Source: a virus. Taken from it: a stretch of DNA of 59,200 bases. The stretch is taken from IMG/VR virus record IMGVR_UViG_3300031857_000196, positions 1 to 59,200 of that record. One strand, written 5' to 3'. A program made the translations under genes and the position numbers. The notes under the pieces were generated by a model. The model saw only the letters and a program-made list of their open reading frames with translations, was not told where the DNA came from and ran no database searches. Numbering within the stretch: position 1 is the first letter of the stretch; every line of letters starts with the position of its first letter. Of the stretch, positions 42,808 through 50,229 are shown piece by piece.

Positions 42808-43235
42808 CCAATAAAGAGCTGTAAAACCGGTAATGTATAATTTAGCTCCACCAGTAATAGAGAACCCCCAATAAGCTCCTTAGTCGCCAAGAATGCCTTA
42901 AATGCAGCATCATTTAATGCATTATTTTTATGATATATTGTATTATATACTGCCTCTGAAGCGATATAAGCAAAACTATCTTTCATTTCCCCGTTAATCA
43001 TTATAACAGAAGGAATAATTGTTCTAATTTTAGTTAAATAACTGCACCTAGGCCCAATCATATAATTCTTTTCTTCATTAATAGATTTTAGACGTTTAAT
43101 GGATAAAGTATCCAAGTAAATCCAGAAGTTCAATACATCTTTCCAATTGGGTCCTAGAAAACGTTCAGGGTACTCTAGAGCAGTTTGGTCATTTAAGAGA
43201 TCTACAAATCTTTGATGTGTTGTAGAGATTTTCAT
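42795..43235 (-). CDS. FLGPNWK paralogue family, copy 4 (146 aa)
   Basis: N terminus MKISTTHQRFVDLLNDQTAL and FLGPNWKDVLNFWIYLDTLS as in the family. The centre is longer and unrelated (KNYMIGPRCSYLTKIRTIIP), and the C-terminal block is altered: KELIGGSLLLVELNYTLPVL replaces SHNLE...FLPLFLN, so the end has diverged or frameshifted. Solitary copy; its ATG overlaps the stop of the DNA ligase gene by four bases (ATGA), the same junction used inside the tandem arrays. Confidence 0.72.
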   Translation of the reverse strand: MKISTTHQRFVDLLNDQTALEYPERFLGPNWKDVLNFWIYLDTLSIKRLKSINEEKNYMIGPRCSYLTKIRTIIPSVIMINGEMKDSFAYIASEAVYNTIYHKNNALNDAAFKAFLATKELIGGSLLLVELNYTLPVLQLFIGCDN

Positions 43236-44104
43236 AAATCATCCTCATGTCTGAAACCCAAAAACACTGCATGTCTTGGGAGATCCTTGACACCATGTTG
43301 AAAAAATTTATATTTTACATATTTACCAATATATTCTTCTTTATTGTTCCAAATTTCATCTCTCAGTTCGTCATTTAATCCAGAGCCTATTTTAATTATT
43401 TGACCATCCTTATTTTTTGTAATAAGTTTGCCAGTTGTTTTAGCACCTATAAGACCCTCAATAGAAGTAGATCGCTTAATTCTACCAAAAGCATCCAATT
43501 GAGCTTCATTCTCATTGTGCATTTTTTCCTCAATGTCAATAAGAATTGATTCTGCATCTTCAAATCTTTTAACTTTCAGAAGAATATTTTCATTAACACT
43601 TGATCTGCCAAACTTGTAAGTCCCATAAGGATCTCTTAGCATCATTCCTTCATAGCCATTGTTCAAATAGATTTCTTCTAGTTCATTTAATTGCTCTTGA
43701 TTATAAATTGTAGTTCCATAAAGAATTTCATGATTAAGACTCTTAGGAATTAAAGGAAAGTTTAGAATTCTTAAGTAATATGGAAGAATTTCTGGTTCTA
43801 ATGGATTCACATAATCAAATAACCAAACTTTAAAATCTGGCTCACCATCAATAGACATAACGGCAGATTGAGAATCTTGAAAGTTATTGCCTGAAGTTAT
43901 TTCGCCATCAATTCCATCTGGCAATGTTTCTGAAAGAACTTTTTGAATGTATAGATTTCTTAAGGGTTTAAATGTTCTAGAAAGGGCAATTCCATCAATC
44001 ATGAGAAAACGAATGCCATCAATCTTTGGTGTTGCAATATATGGAAATTTAGCTTTCTCTGGGTTAAACTTTCCTGCAAGTAATGGCTTTTGAATTTTTG
44101 GCAT
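43232..44104 (-). CDS. ATP-dependent DNA ligase, short type (290 aa)
   Basis: Seals nicks in phage DNA. Motif I TPKIDGIR with the adenylated Lys27, RTFKPLRN after it, motif III GIDGEITS, motif IIIa VWLFDYV, motif IV YEGMMLRDPYG, motif V ENILLKVKRF, and a C-terminal OB-fold with KITKLITKNKDG-type sequence (here GKLITKNKDGQIIKIGSGLN). At 290 residues it is a minimal ligase like those of Chlorella virus or Haemophilus, shorter than T4 gp30 (487) and lacking its N-terminal domain. It lies in the minus-strand accessory block and is coupled to the following family gene. Confidence 0.88.
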   Translation of the reverse strand: MPKIQKPLLAGKFNPEKAKFPYIATPKIDGIRFLMIDGIALSRTFKPLRNLYIQKVLSETLPDGIDGEITSGNNFQDSQSAVMSIDGEPDFKVWLFDYVNPLEPEILPYYLRILNFPLIPKSLNHEILYGTTIYNQEQLNELEEIYLNNGYEGMMLRDPYGTYKFGRSSVNENILLKVKRFEDAESILIDIEEKMHNENEAQLDAFGRIKRSTSIEGLIGAKTTGKLITKNKDGQIIKIGSGLNDELRDEIWNNKEEYIGKYVKYKFFQHGVKDLPRHAVFLGFRHEDDL

Positions 44105-44109
44105 TAGAG

Positions 44110-44595
44110 TTAAGTTTTTGATGAATTTTTATGGTATGATGGGTAATTTTTATTAAACCAGTCTTCAAAAAGAGATGTTGCTTTTTCTCTGGCTTCATCT
44201 ATTGAATTTGCCTTTAAACATACACTAAACCAATCTTCTGAATCTTTATAAATTTCATTTAATTTTTGACCACTATTAAGATAATTCCAAACTGTTAATC
44301 CGCTTATTTGTCGTGCACATAAAAATTCATTAAGTTTTTGTAGATCTTTTTCTCTAATGAATGCTCTAAAATGCAGATCATCTTTATTAAAGGTTTCTGG
44401 TATAGTTGTATCGTTTATTGGCGCTTTAGTAATTTCAAATTTATGAATTGGACATGAAACAAAATCTCTCCATTTTTCTGCAGATTCTAAATCAAAGAAG
44501 AAATCAAAATCACTTATTTCAACCCAACCTTCAGCCATCGTGCTGTTAAGCAGTCCTTCACTATGAACAATATAAATGTAGTTTTGTGTGTTCAT
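44110..44595 (-). CDS. Hypothetical protein, tandem paralogue A (161 aa)
   Basis: Paralogue of the next upstream gene (44598). Shared elements: YIYIVHSEG start, DLESAEKWRDF near residue 35, QISGLTVWNYLNSGQKLNEI and the end ANSIDEAREKATSLFEDWFN. Built as beta strand, helix, variable centre, beta strand, helix. No family recognised outside the pair. Confidence 0.62.
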   Translation of the reverse strand: MNTQNYIYIVHSEGLLNSTMAEGWVEISDFDFFFDLESAEKWRDFVSCPIHKFEITKAPINDTTIPETFNKDDLHFRAFIREKDLQKLNEFLCARQISGLTVWNYLNSGQKLNEIYKDSEDWFSVCLKANSIDEAREKATSLFEDWFNKNYPSYHKNSSKT

Positions 44596-44597
44596 TT

Positions 44598-45041
44598 TTA
44601 GTTATTTTTATTGAACCAGTCTTCAAACATAGTTATTGCTTTTTCTTTAGCTTTTTCTATTGAATTTGTTTTTGTGTATAAGTACAATTTTCTTCCCCAT
44701 GTATAGACTTTATCTAGTTGTTCTCCACTTTCAAATATTCTTGAAACCCTTATACCGCTAATCTGATTCCATGAAATGGAATCTTGAATAAATTCTCTTG
44801 GATTTTTTACATTAACATTATTATCTTTTAAAAAAAGATATGCAGTATAGTAAAAATCATTTTTATCATACCACTCAGGGACTTGTTTATTATCTATTTC
44901 TATTTTAGATTCATCAATTACATATTTAATATCTTCAAATGAAAGAAAATCTCTCCATTTTTCTGCAGATTCTAAATCGTCAAAAATATAATTTCCTATA
45001 CACTCATAGTGAACAGAATAAATGATGATTGAGGTGCTCAT
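44598..45041 (-). CDS. Hypothetical protein, tandem paralogue B (147 aa)
   Basis: Shares DLESAEKWRDF, QISGIRVSRIFESGEQLDKV and TNSIEKAKEKAITMFEDWFN with its downstream neighbour, two bases away. Clearly a tandem duplication that has diverged strongly in the centre. The alternating strand-helix layout (ESAEKWRD, EKAKEKA) is like small cyanophage proteins whose function is unknown. Confidence 0.62.
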   Translation of the reverse strand: MSTSIIIYSVHYECIGNYIFDDLESAEKWRDFLSFEDIKYVIDESKIEIDNKQVPEWYDKNDFYYTAYLFLKDNNVNVKNPREFIQDSISWNQISGIRVSRIFESGEQLDKVYTWGRKLYLYTKTNSIEKAKEKAITMFEDWFNKNN

Positions 45042-45085
45042 TTGTTTGATGGGTTAAAGGTTTATTTGTTATATTTTTATATTAT

Positions 45086-45301
45086 TTACAATCCCACAAC
45101 ATGATACATCTCGCCTTGAGCATTCTTAAACAAAACTTTTCCATTGTTTTTCTCTATATTTTTTGCCTCCTTGTATAAGGCAACTGCGCGGCGAAAAATC
45201 TCTGCATGAGTGAGGCCAGTTGAATCACTGATGCTATCAAGCTGATCAGCTAACTCTTCTGGCATTTGAACATCAAAACGTAATCTATCAGTAATTGTCA
45301 T
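45086..45301 (-). CDS. Ribbon-helix-helix (CopG-like) protein (71 aa)
   Basis: RLRFDVQMPEELADQLDSIS forms the strand and first helix, GLTHAEIFRRAVALYKEAKN the second helix, followed by a beta tail (GKVLFKNAQGEMYHVVGL). Same module as 40776 (C terminus) and 49781. Likely a DNA-binding repressor of phage or host promoters. Confidence 0.78.
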   Translation of the reverse strand: MTITDRLRFDVQMPEELADQLDSISDSTGLTHAEIFRRAVALYKEAKNIEKNNGKVLFKNAQGEMYHVVGL

Positions 45302-45309
45302 TTGTTTGG

Positions 45310-45651
45310 TTAATCAGATCTTTTAAGTTTTAATGGAGGTTTTCCGGTGGGTTTGTTAAAGTTTTCATGGTTAAAAGATGTTCGGGAATCTTTATCATTC
45401 CTATTTACATCTTTCCAAAGTCTAGGCCTTTTTGATGATGTATCCTTTCTATTAAACTTTGTAGAATTTTCTTTCAATGATGGAATAATAACATACTCAA
45501 CTATTCTATTAAAAAGGAACAGAATAATAACTACAGAAACTACTAGCCAAAGCCAAGGATTAATAAACAATAAAGCACTTGTCCCATAAAATACAACAAG
45601 AATCAAAATTGAAATTAGAGTTAATTTAAGTTCTTTGATTATGTATTTCAT
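45310..45651 (-). CDS. Small membrane protein (113 aa)
   Basis: Two hydrophobic helices at about residues 10-30 (LTLISILILVVFYGTSALLF) and 32-50 (PWLWLVVSVVIILFLFN), then a soluble basic tail. First gene downstream of the sigma70-like promoter at 45705-45732, so probably among the first expressed. An effect on the host membrane or superinfection is a guess from early position. Confidence 0.6.
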   Translation of the reverse strand: MKYIIKELKLTLISILILVVFYGTSALLFINPWLWLVVSVVIILFLFNRIVEYVIIPSLKENSTKFNRKDTSSKRPRLWKDVNRNDKDSRTSFNHENFNKPTGKPPLKLKRSD

Positions 45652-45704
45652 TTTATTTAAACAGAATGAGCATAATAAGGGGAGTTTTTGGGGAACATGG
45701 AACC

Positions 45705-45732
45705 ACTATACATGAGTTTCAAAATTTGTCAA
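45705..45732 (-). promoter_or_regulatory. Sigma70-like early promoter, leftward
   Basis: Minus strand: TTGACA, 16 bases, TATAGT, about 50 bases before the ATG of the membrane protein gene. The context GGTAC-TTGACA-AATTTTGAA is shared with the rightward promoter at 49453 (GGTAC-TTGACA-TATTTTGAA). Confidence 0.7.
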
Positions 45733-45757
45733 GTACCTAAGGCGCTTATTAGCATTT

Positions 45758-45868
45758 CCTGACTTAGTATAAGTACCTATTGACAGACCTTCAATAATCA
45801 TGTACGCTCAGCTTTGTCAAAGATGATGCACGATAACTTAAGTGTCTTAAAGAACTTAAATACTCTTA
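45758..45868. repeat. Left arm of 111-base inverted repeat
   Basis: Matches the reverse complement of 49317-49427: 66 identical bases, a 14-base or so divergent part, then 33 identical bases. The arms face each other across 3.4 kb that hold uvsY and uvsW. The arm sits between the leftward promoter and the plus-strand genes and includes the sequence CTTAAGTGTCTTAAAGAAC also related to the left half of the ACTGGCACA box. Confidence 0.9.
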
Positions 45869-45946
45869 AAGATACTTAAGTTTTTTATATAACTTAAATA
45901 CTCTTAAGTAACTTAAAGAACTTAAATACTCTTAAAGATACTTAAG
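45846..45946. repeat. Direct repeat of 35 bases in AT-rich intergenic region
   Basis: The same 35-base sequence, beginning CTTAAAGAACTTAAATACTC, occurs at 45846-45880 and 45912-45946. Between and around them are many CTTAAG/ACTTAAA units. The gene-free stretch 45652-45992 holds this, the inverted-repeat arm and the leftward promoter; no other gene is seen in it. Confidence 0.88.
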
Positions 45947-45992
45947 TAAGTTAAAGAACTTTAATAACTAATTAAAAACAAACTTAAATAAA

Positions 45993-46196
45993 ATGAATAA
46001 ACTTTCTCCTGAAGCACTTAAACAAAGATCATTCATTCTAAGTGCATTTACAAGATTAAAAATGTCTATTTCAACAAGTATCTATGAATTTGCAGATTAT
46101 AAAATTAAAACTGGATGGGCTCCATCTTTAAATGATTTAACTAAAGTAGATCAAGAAATTCTAGAAGAGTATATGAAGTTTATTAAAAATAAATAG
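45993..46196 (+). CDS. Hypothetical protein (67 aa)
   Basis: Helical small protein (NKLSPEALKQRSFILSAFTR; VDQEILEEYMKFIKNK). No family recognised. First plus-strand gene inside the inverted-repeat segment; twenty bases before the next gene. Confidence 0.55.
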   Translation: MNKLSPEALKQRSFILSAFTRLKMSISTSIYEFADYKIKTGWAPSLNDLTKVDQEILEEYMKFIKNK

Positions 46197-46216
46197 AGTA
46201 ACTCAACTCTAATATA

Positions 46217-46771
46217 ATGACTGATTCTTGTTCTCCTATTGAAAATAGAAATTTTTTATCTCCAAACCAATTTAAATTAACAATCAAACGATGCCCAAAG
46301 GCATCGTTTTTTTCAAATTCTGGAAATATTCCTTCTTTAACTCTAGGAATTGCAAAACAATCAAACTACCTAAAGACTATCAGTCAACCTGGAGATATGA
46401 TAGATTTTCAAGACTTTATTTTCAAGTTTCTTGTAGATGAAGATTTAACAAATTATCTTGAAATACAAAATTGGATTAGAGGTCTTGGATATCCATTCAG
46501 TCTTCAACAAATTTACGATTTGCAAAAAGAAAGACCAGATCTTAAGACAAATATTACGAATCAATTGAATTTATTCTCAGATGGAACTCTTTCAATTCTT
46601 TCAAGCAATAATAAATCAAATTTTCAAGTAAGATTTTATGATTTATGGCCATATGATCTTTCTTCACTTCTATTTGATTCAACGAGCACAGATTCTCAAT
46701 ATTTTACAGCAGAGGTAAAAATGAAATATACATACTATGACATAAGAAATTCAAGTGGTGAACTTTTATGA
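46217..46771 (+). CDS. Conserved virion/baseplate-type protein next to uvsY (184 aa)
   Basis: LSPNQFKLTIKRCPKASFFS, GIAKQSNYLKTISQPGDMID, FKFLVDEDLTNYLEIQNWIR and FSDGTLSILSSNN are recognisable from a conserved protein of T4-like cyanophages and pelagiphages that looks like a tail-tube or baseplate component. Position before uvsY parallels the baseplate genes beside uvsY in T4. An intrinsic-terminator-like hairpin lies inside codons 24-32. Stop overlaps uvsY by four bases. Confidence 0.6.
   Translation: MTDSCSPIENRNFLSPNQFKLTIKRCPKASFFSNSGNIPSLTLGIAKQSNYLKTISQPGDMIDFQDFIFKFLVDEDLTNYLEIQNWIRGLGYPFSLQQIYDLQKERPDLKTNITNQLNLFSDGTLSILSSNNKSNFQVRFYDLWPYDLSSLLFDSTSTDSQYFTAEVKMKYTYYDIRNSSGELL
46286..46313 (+). 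terminator. Terminator-like hairpin inside a coding region
   Basis: Perfect 10-base stem AAACGATGCC / GGCATCGTTT with a four-base loop and a run of seven T, about 70 bases into the gene at 46217. Shape is that of a strong intrinsic terminator, but the codons (KRCPKASFF) are conserved protein sequence. Confidence 0.6.
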
Positions 46772-47208
46772 AAATTCTTGATCTTCCCTCCATTCAACAA
46801 ATGTGGAAGGAAGATGCTAAAATTGATATTGACGATTTACACAACGAATCAGTAAAAATACCAGAACTCCATGCAAAATACTATGAAATTTATTCAAATC
46901 TTTTACTTTTAAAGAAAAAGACCGAAGAAGATAAGAAACAAATCAGACATAAAAAATATGAATATTTTACAGGTAAAGCTGAACCAGAAGCATACATTAA
47001 AGATCCATTAGATAAGAAAGTAAGAGATAAAGAGCATTTACAAAGTTGTCTTAATTCTGATGAAGAAATTTCAAGAATTAACATCAAGATTGAAATTTAC
47101 GATGTGTCACTTGATTATATTCAAGACATCATTAAGATGATTCATAATCGCTCATTTCAAATTAAAAATAGTATTGAAGCAATAAGATTACTAGGAGATT
47201 CTCACTAA
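46768..47208 (+). CDS. uvsY: Recombination mediator UvsY
   Basis: 146 residues (T4 UvsY 137). Loads UvsX recombinase on gp32-coated single strands during recombination-dependent replication. Shares the layout of UvsY: short acidic start (QQMWKEDAKIDIDDLHNESV), long helix with KKKTEEDKKQIRHKKYEYFT followed by GKAEPEAY, and a C-terminal helix IIKMIHNRSFQIKNSIEAIR with the Arg-x-Phe-x-Ile-Lys signature. Coupled to the gene before it and directly followed by uvsW. Confidence 0.85.
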   Translation: MKILDLPSIQQMWKEDAKIDIDDLHNESVKIPELHAKYYEIYSNLLLLKKKTEEDKKQIRHKKYEYFTGKAEPEAYIKDPLDKKVRDKEHLQSCLNSDEEISRINIKIEIYDVSLDYIQDIIKMIHNRSFQIKNSIEAIRLLGDSH

Positions 47209-47211
47209 ATA
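47205..47211 (+). promoter_or_regulatory. Late promoter upstream of uvsW
   Basis: CTAAATA overlapping the uvsY stop codon, 23 bases before the uvsW ATG. T4 uvsW is also a late gene. Confidence 0.55.
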
Positions 47212-47234
47212 GACACAACTAAGCATTTCTTATC

Positions 47235-48707
47235 ATGGCTGATGTTGTGATTGTTAAAAAGAATGAGGTTCACATCAAATTAAAATGTGAACCTCATATT
47301 TTATATGAATTGCATCCTTACTTTACATTTGAAGTAAATAGTGCAAAGTATATGAAAAAATATCGCAAAGGTTGGAATGGTCTTGTAACTTTACTGAGTG
47401 TTACAACTGGAGAAGTGTATGCAGGGCTTATTGATAGGGTTATTGCAAAATTAAAGGCTCTTGGTTATTCTTATGAGTTTGAGCATAGTAAGTATTATGG
47501 CAGCCCATTTGAAGTTAATGAAGAGATAACAAAAGAAGGCTGTCAGGGGTTTTTAAAGGCTGTATGTAAGACATTAGATCCTTATGACTATCAAATCAAT
47601 GCAGTATATGAGTGTTTAAGATATAATAGAAAGACAATTATTTCAGCAACTTCTTCTGGAAAAAGCTATATCATTTATGGTTTGATAAGATATCATATTC
47701 TTAAACAAAGAAAATGTCTAGTTGTATTTCCAACAACTGGTCTAGTTAAGCAGATGTTTTCAGACTGGAAATCTTATGGATGGAATCCCGAGAACCATTG
47801 TCATTTAATCTATGACGGTTCTGAGAAAAGAAATGATTTTGAAGTAACTCTTTCAACTTGGCAATCTTTAGATAATTGTCCTAAATCTTTTTTTGAAGAG
47901 TTTGATTGCATTATTGTAGATGAGTGTCATGGATGTAAGGCAAAAAGTCTTACAAACATCATGAAGAACTGTCATCAAGCAAAGTATCGTTATGGCTTTA
48001 CTGGAACTCTTACTAATGGTGGTGAAGATTCAAAGACTCATGAATGGGTTATTTCAGGTTTATTTGGCCCATCTTATAAAGCAATAGGAACTAAAGAACT
48101 CATTGAAAAAGGAAGAGCCTCGCAATTAGATATTCAATGTATTGTTCTTAAACATACTTCAAGATCTTTTGAATCTTATCAAGATGAAATTAAGTATCTC
48201 ATTGAGAACGAAAAGAGAAATAGATTCATTAAAAATCTTTCTCTTGACATTAAAGGAAATACTCTAATTCTTTTTGAAAGAGTTGAAACACATGGACAGA
48301 TTCTTTTTGACTTAATAAATAATGATGCAGACAATCATAAGATATATTTCGTTCATGGTGGAGTTGATACAGATGAACGGGAAGAGATAAGAAACATTGT
48401 AGAGAGAGAAAATAATGCAATCATTGTTGCATCTTACGGAGTATTCAGTACAGGTATCTCAATCAAGAATCTACACAATCTTATCTTTGCTTCACCCTTT
48501 AAGTCTCGTATTAGAAATATGCAGAGTATTGGTAGATTATTAAGACTTAATCACAATAAAAAGGTTGCAAAGGTTTATGATCTTTCTGATGATATTTCAT
48601 TTAATGATAGACCAAATTATACATTGAAGCATTTTATGGAAAGAGTTAAAAATTACAATGAAGAAGGATTTGATTATGACATTAAAACAATTAAACTAGG
48701 AGAATGA
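47235..48707 (+). CDS. uvsW: RNA-DNA/DNA helicase UvsW
   Basis: 490 residues (T4 503). Superfamily 2 helicase that unwinds R-loops and branched DNA, switching T4 from origin to recombination replication. Motif I ISATSSGKSYIIYGL, Q-region LDPYDYQINAVYECL, motif II IIVDECHGCKAKSL, motif III YGFTGTL, motif V VASYGVFSTGISIKNLHNLI and motif VI QSIGRLLRL are all intact. Late box upstream; the membrane protein gene overlaps its stop. Confidence 0.95.
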   Translation: MADVVIVKKNEVHIKLKCEPHILYELHPYFTFEVNSAKYMKKYRKGWNGLVTLLSVTTGEVYAGLIDRVIAKLKALGYSYEFEHSKYYGSPFEVNEEITKEGCQGFLKAVCKTLDPYDYQINAVYECLRYNRKTIISATSSGKSYIIYGLIRYHILKQRKCLVVFPTTGLVKQMFSDWKSYGWNPENHCHLIYDGSEKRNDFEVTLSTWQSLDNCPKSFFEEFDCIIVDECHGCKAKSLTNIMKNCHQAKYRYGFTGTLTNGGEDSKTHEWVISGLFGPSYKAIGTKELIEKGRASQLDIQCIVLKHTSRSFESYQDEIKYLIENEKRNRFIKNLSLDIKGNTLILFERVETHGQILFDLINNDADNHKIYFVHGGVDTDEREEIRNIVERENNAIIVASYGVFSTGISIKNLHNLIFASPFKSRIRNMQSIGRLLRLNHNKKVAKVYDLSDDISFNDRPNYTLKHFMERVKNYNEEGFDYDIKTIKLGE

Positions 48708-48940
48708 AATTGGAAAAAACTATTGACAGAATAAATGCTGAGAATAAAGCTTTAACTAAAACTGGAAATTTTACTATATGGACAACTCTTATTGGGGCTG
48801 TTTTACTAGGAGCTGTTCCTGGTATTCCTACATTTGTCCTCTTATTATATCCTATACTAGGATGTTCTATAACAGTCAATATTCTCAATAAAAGGCATGA
48901 TAACTCAATTGAAATTATGTCATTAGATAAAGATGGATGA
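48704..48940 (+). CDS. Small two-helix membrane protein (78 aa)
   Basis: Basic-acidic N terminus (EKTIDRINAENKALTKTGNF), then two hydrophobic stretches (TTLIGAVLLGAVPGIPTFVL; LLYPILGCSITVNIL). No family recognised. ATGA overlap with uvsW, eight-base overlap with the next gene. Confidence 0.6.
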   Translation: MKLEKTIDRINAENKALTKTGNFTIWTTLIGAVLLGAVPGIPTFVLLLYPILGCSITVNILNKRHDNSIEIMSLDKDG

Positions 48941-49319
48941 AGAATTTTATGCAGTAGTAAAACTTAAGAATGGTGAAGAGTTCTTTTCTCAAGTGTGTTT
49001 AACTGAAGAAGATGATAAGGAAGTTCTACTTTTATATCATCCTATTACTCTTACTCTAGTAAGAACTAAAAAGGGGTTTGATTATCTTGTTCAGCCTTGG
49101 ATTAAAATTGGTAATGAAAGTTTATATGTTCTTAATAAAGAAGATATTCTTACTATGTCTGAACTTGAGGATATTGATCTTATACAAATGCACACTAAAT
49201 ATGTTACTTCTAAAGAACAGACTAATTTTCATCAAGAAAATCTAAGCCCATCTTTAGGTCATATTGGAACAGTTTCAGAAGCTAAGAATAAACTTGAAAG
49301 AATATTTGAGAATTCTTAA
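48933..49319 (+). CDS. Conserved T4-like cyanophage protein downstream of uvsW (128 aa)
   Basis: EEFYAVVKLKNGEEFFSQVC, EDDKEVLLLYHPITLTLVRT and VQPWIKIGNESLYVLNKEDI match a conserved protein usually found between uvsW and gp55 in cyanophages; the beta-strand-rich N-terminal part looks like a small barrel (Sm-like). The C terminus has SLGHIGTVSEAKNKLERIF. Function not known. Its stop codon is the first base of the right inverted-repeat arm. Confidence 0.7.
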   Translation: MDEEFYAVVKLKNGEEFFSQVCLTEEDDKEVLLLYHPITLTLVRTKKGFDYLVQPWIKIGNESLYVLNKEDILTMSELEDIDLIQMHTKYVTSKEQTNFHQENLSPSLGHIGTVSEAKNKLERIFENS

Positions 49320-49427
49320 GAGTATTTAAGTTCTTTAAGACACTTAAGTTATCGTGCATCATCTTTGACAAAGCTGAGCGTAGCAGGTTCTTAAAGGTCT
49401 GTCAATAGGTACTTATACTAAGTCAGG
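49317..49427. repeat. Right arm of 111-base inverted repeat
   Basis: Inverted copy of 45758-45868. It begins in the stop codon of the preceding gene and ends shortly before the rightward promoter at 49453. The 66-base identical core includes TTTGACAAAGCTGAGCGTA; outside the arms the GGTAC-TTGACA promoter context is again similar, so the duplicated unit was probably a promoter module of about 180 bases. Confidence 0.9.
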
Positions 49428-49452
49428 GTTTCTTGACAATGTTTAAGGGTAC

Positions 49453-49481
49453 TTGACATATTTTGAATGAGGTGCTATTGT
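49453..49481 (+). promoter_or_regulatory. Sigma70-like early promoter, rightward
   Basis: TTGACA, 17 bases, TATTGT, 25 bases before the ATG at 49506. Mirror partner of the leftward promoter at 45705. Confidence 0.7.
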
Positions 49482-49505
49482 TTGAGAGATCTAAAAATAA
49501 TCATT

Positions 49506-49613
49506 ATGAGTTGTCGTATTTGTGGTCGCCAAAGTTGCACGGAATCTTTTCATAGTCTTGATGAACAAGAGATTTATGAAATGTCTATGTTTTACTGTAA
49601 AAAACTTAAATAA
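49506..49613 (+). CDS. Cys-rich microprotein (35 aa)
   Basis: MSCRICGRQSCTESFHSLDE to FYCKKLK: CxxC-x4-C and a last Cys give a possible zinc site. First frame behind the rightward promoter. Short, but ATG, frame and position support it. Confidence 0.45.
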   Translation: MSCRICGRQSCTESFHSLDEQEIYEMSMFYCKKLK

Positions 49614-49640
49614 AACTATTAACAAACTTGAATTAGATCA

Positions 49641-49796
49641 ATGAAACAAGTTTTTCCGCAGCTATTCATAAATCTTCCTGTTACTGCTGCCATGATTGGT
49701 GGAATTATTGCAGCTATTCGTGGAATTCCAGATTGGGGTCTTTTTCTTATTATTGGATTTCTATCAATTCGCATACCATCATGGATCAATCTTTGA
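49641..49796 (+). CDS. Small membrane protein (51 aa)
   Basis: Two hydrophobic segments (INLPVTAAMIGGIIAAI and WGLFLIIGFLSIRIPSW) in 51 residues. Overlaps the start of the RHH gene by 16 bases. No family recognised. Confidence 0.5.
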   Translation: MKQVFPQLFINLPVTAAMIGGIIAAIRGIPDWGLFLIIGFLSIRIPSWINL

Positions 49797-49999
49797 AAAT
49801 GAAATTATTTTCATATATGATTCCCACAGAAATAGATCATGATTTAACATACCTAGAAGACAACACCGGGATGTCTCGTGCTGAAATTTTTCGCAGAGCG
49901 ATTGCTCTCTATAAGCGAGCTAAGCAAACAGAGAAAGACAAAGGGAATGTAATTCTCAGAAATTCAGACGGAACACTTAGAGAGGTTATTGGTTTTTAA
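49781..49999 (+). CDS. Ribbon-helix-helix (CopG-like) protein (72 aa)
   Basis: Open to 49733 without a good start; ATG 49781 gives the same N-terminal length as the paralogue at 45086. Strand and helix KLFSYMIPTEIDHDLTYLED, second helix GMSRAEIFRRAIALYKRAKQ, beta tail GNVILRNSDGTLREVIGF. Likely DNA-binding regulator in the early rightward unit, as 45086 is in the leftward unit. Confidence 0.75.
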   Translation: MDQSLKMKLFSYMIPTEIDHDLTYLEDNTGMSRAEIFRRAIALYKRAKQTEKDKGNVILRNSDGTLREVIGF

Positions 50000-50004
50000 T
50001 TAAT

Positions 50005-50187
50005 ATGCCAAAACGCTATCAATTCAAAACAAGCTGCGAATTTACAGAAAAACTCAATAGGGTATCACGAGAATCAGGACTAAGCAAGCCTGAAGCAATT
50101 GTAGCCGGAATAGAACTTTTAGATCGTCTTGTGCAAGCTGATAAGGAAGGAAAAGAATTTGCTATTGTAAGTAAACCTGACAATTAA
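50005..50187 (+). CDS. Small RHH-type protein (60 aa)
   Basis: PKRYQFKTSCEFTEKLNRVS, RESGLSKPEAIVAGIELLDR: strand, helix, turn, helix of a minimal ribbon-helix-helix repressor, more distant from the other copies. Follows the RHH gene by five bases. Confidence 0.65.
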   Translation: MPKRYQFKTSCEFTEKLNRVSRESGLSKPEAIVAGIELLDRLVQADKEGKEFAIVSKPDN

Positions 50188-50229
50188 TCTGTTAAATTAT
50201 TCTCTCTACGAATAATACCTGAAGGGCAC

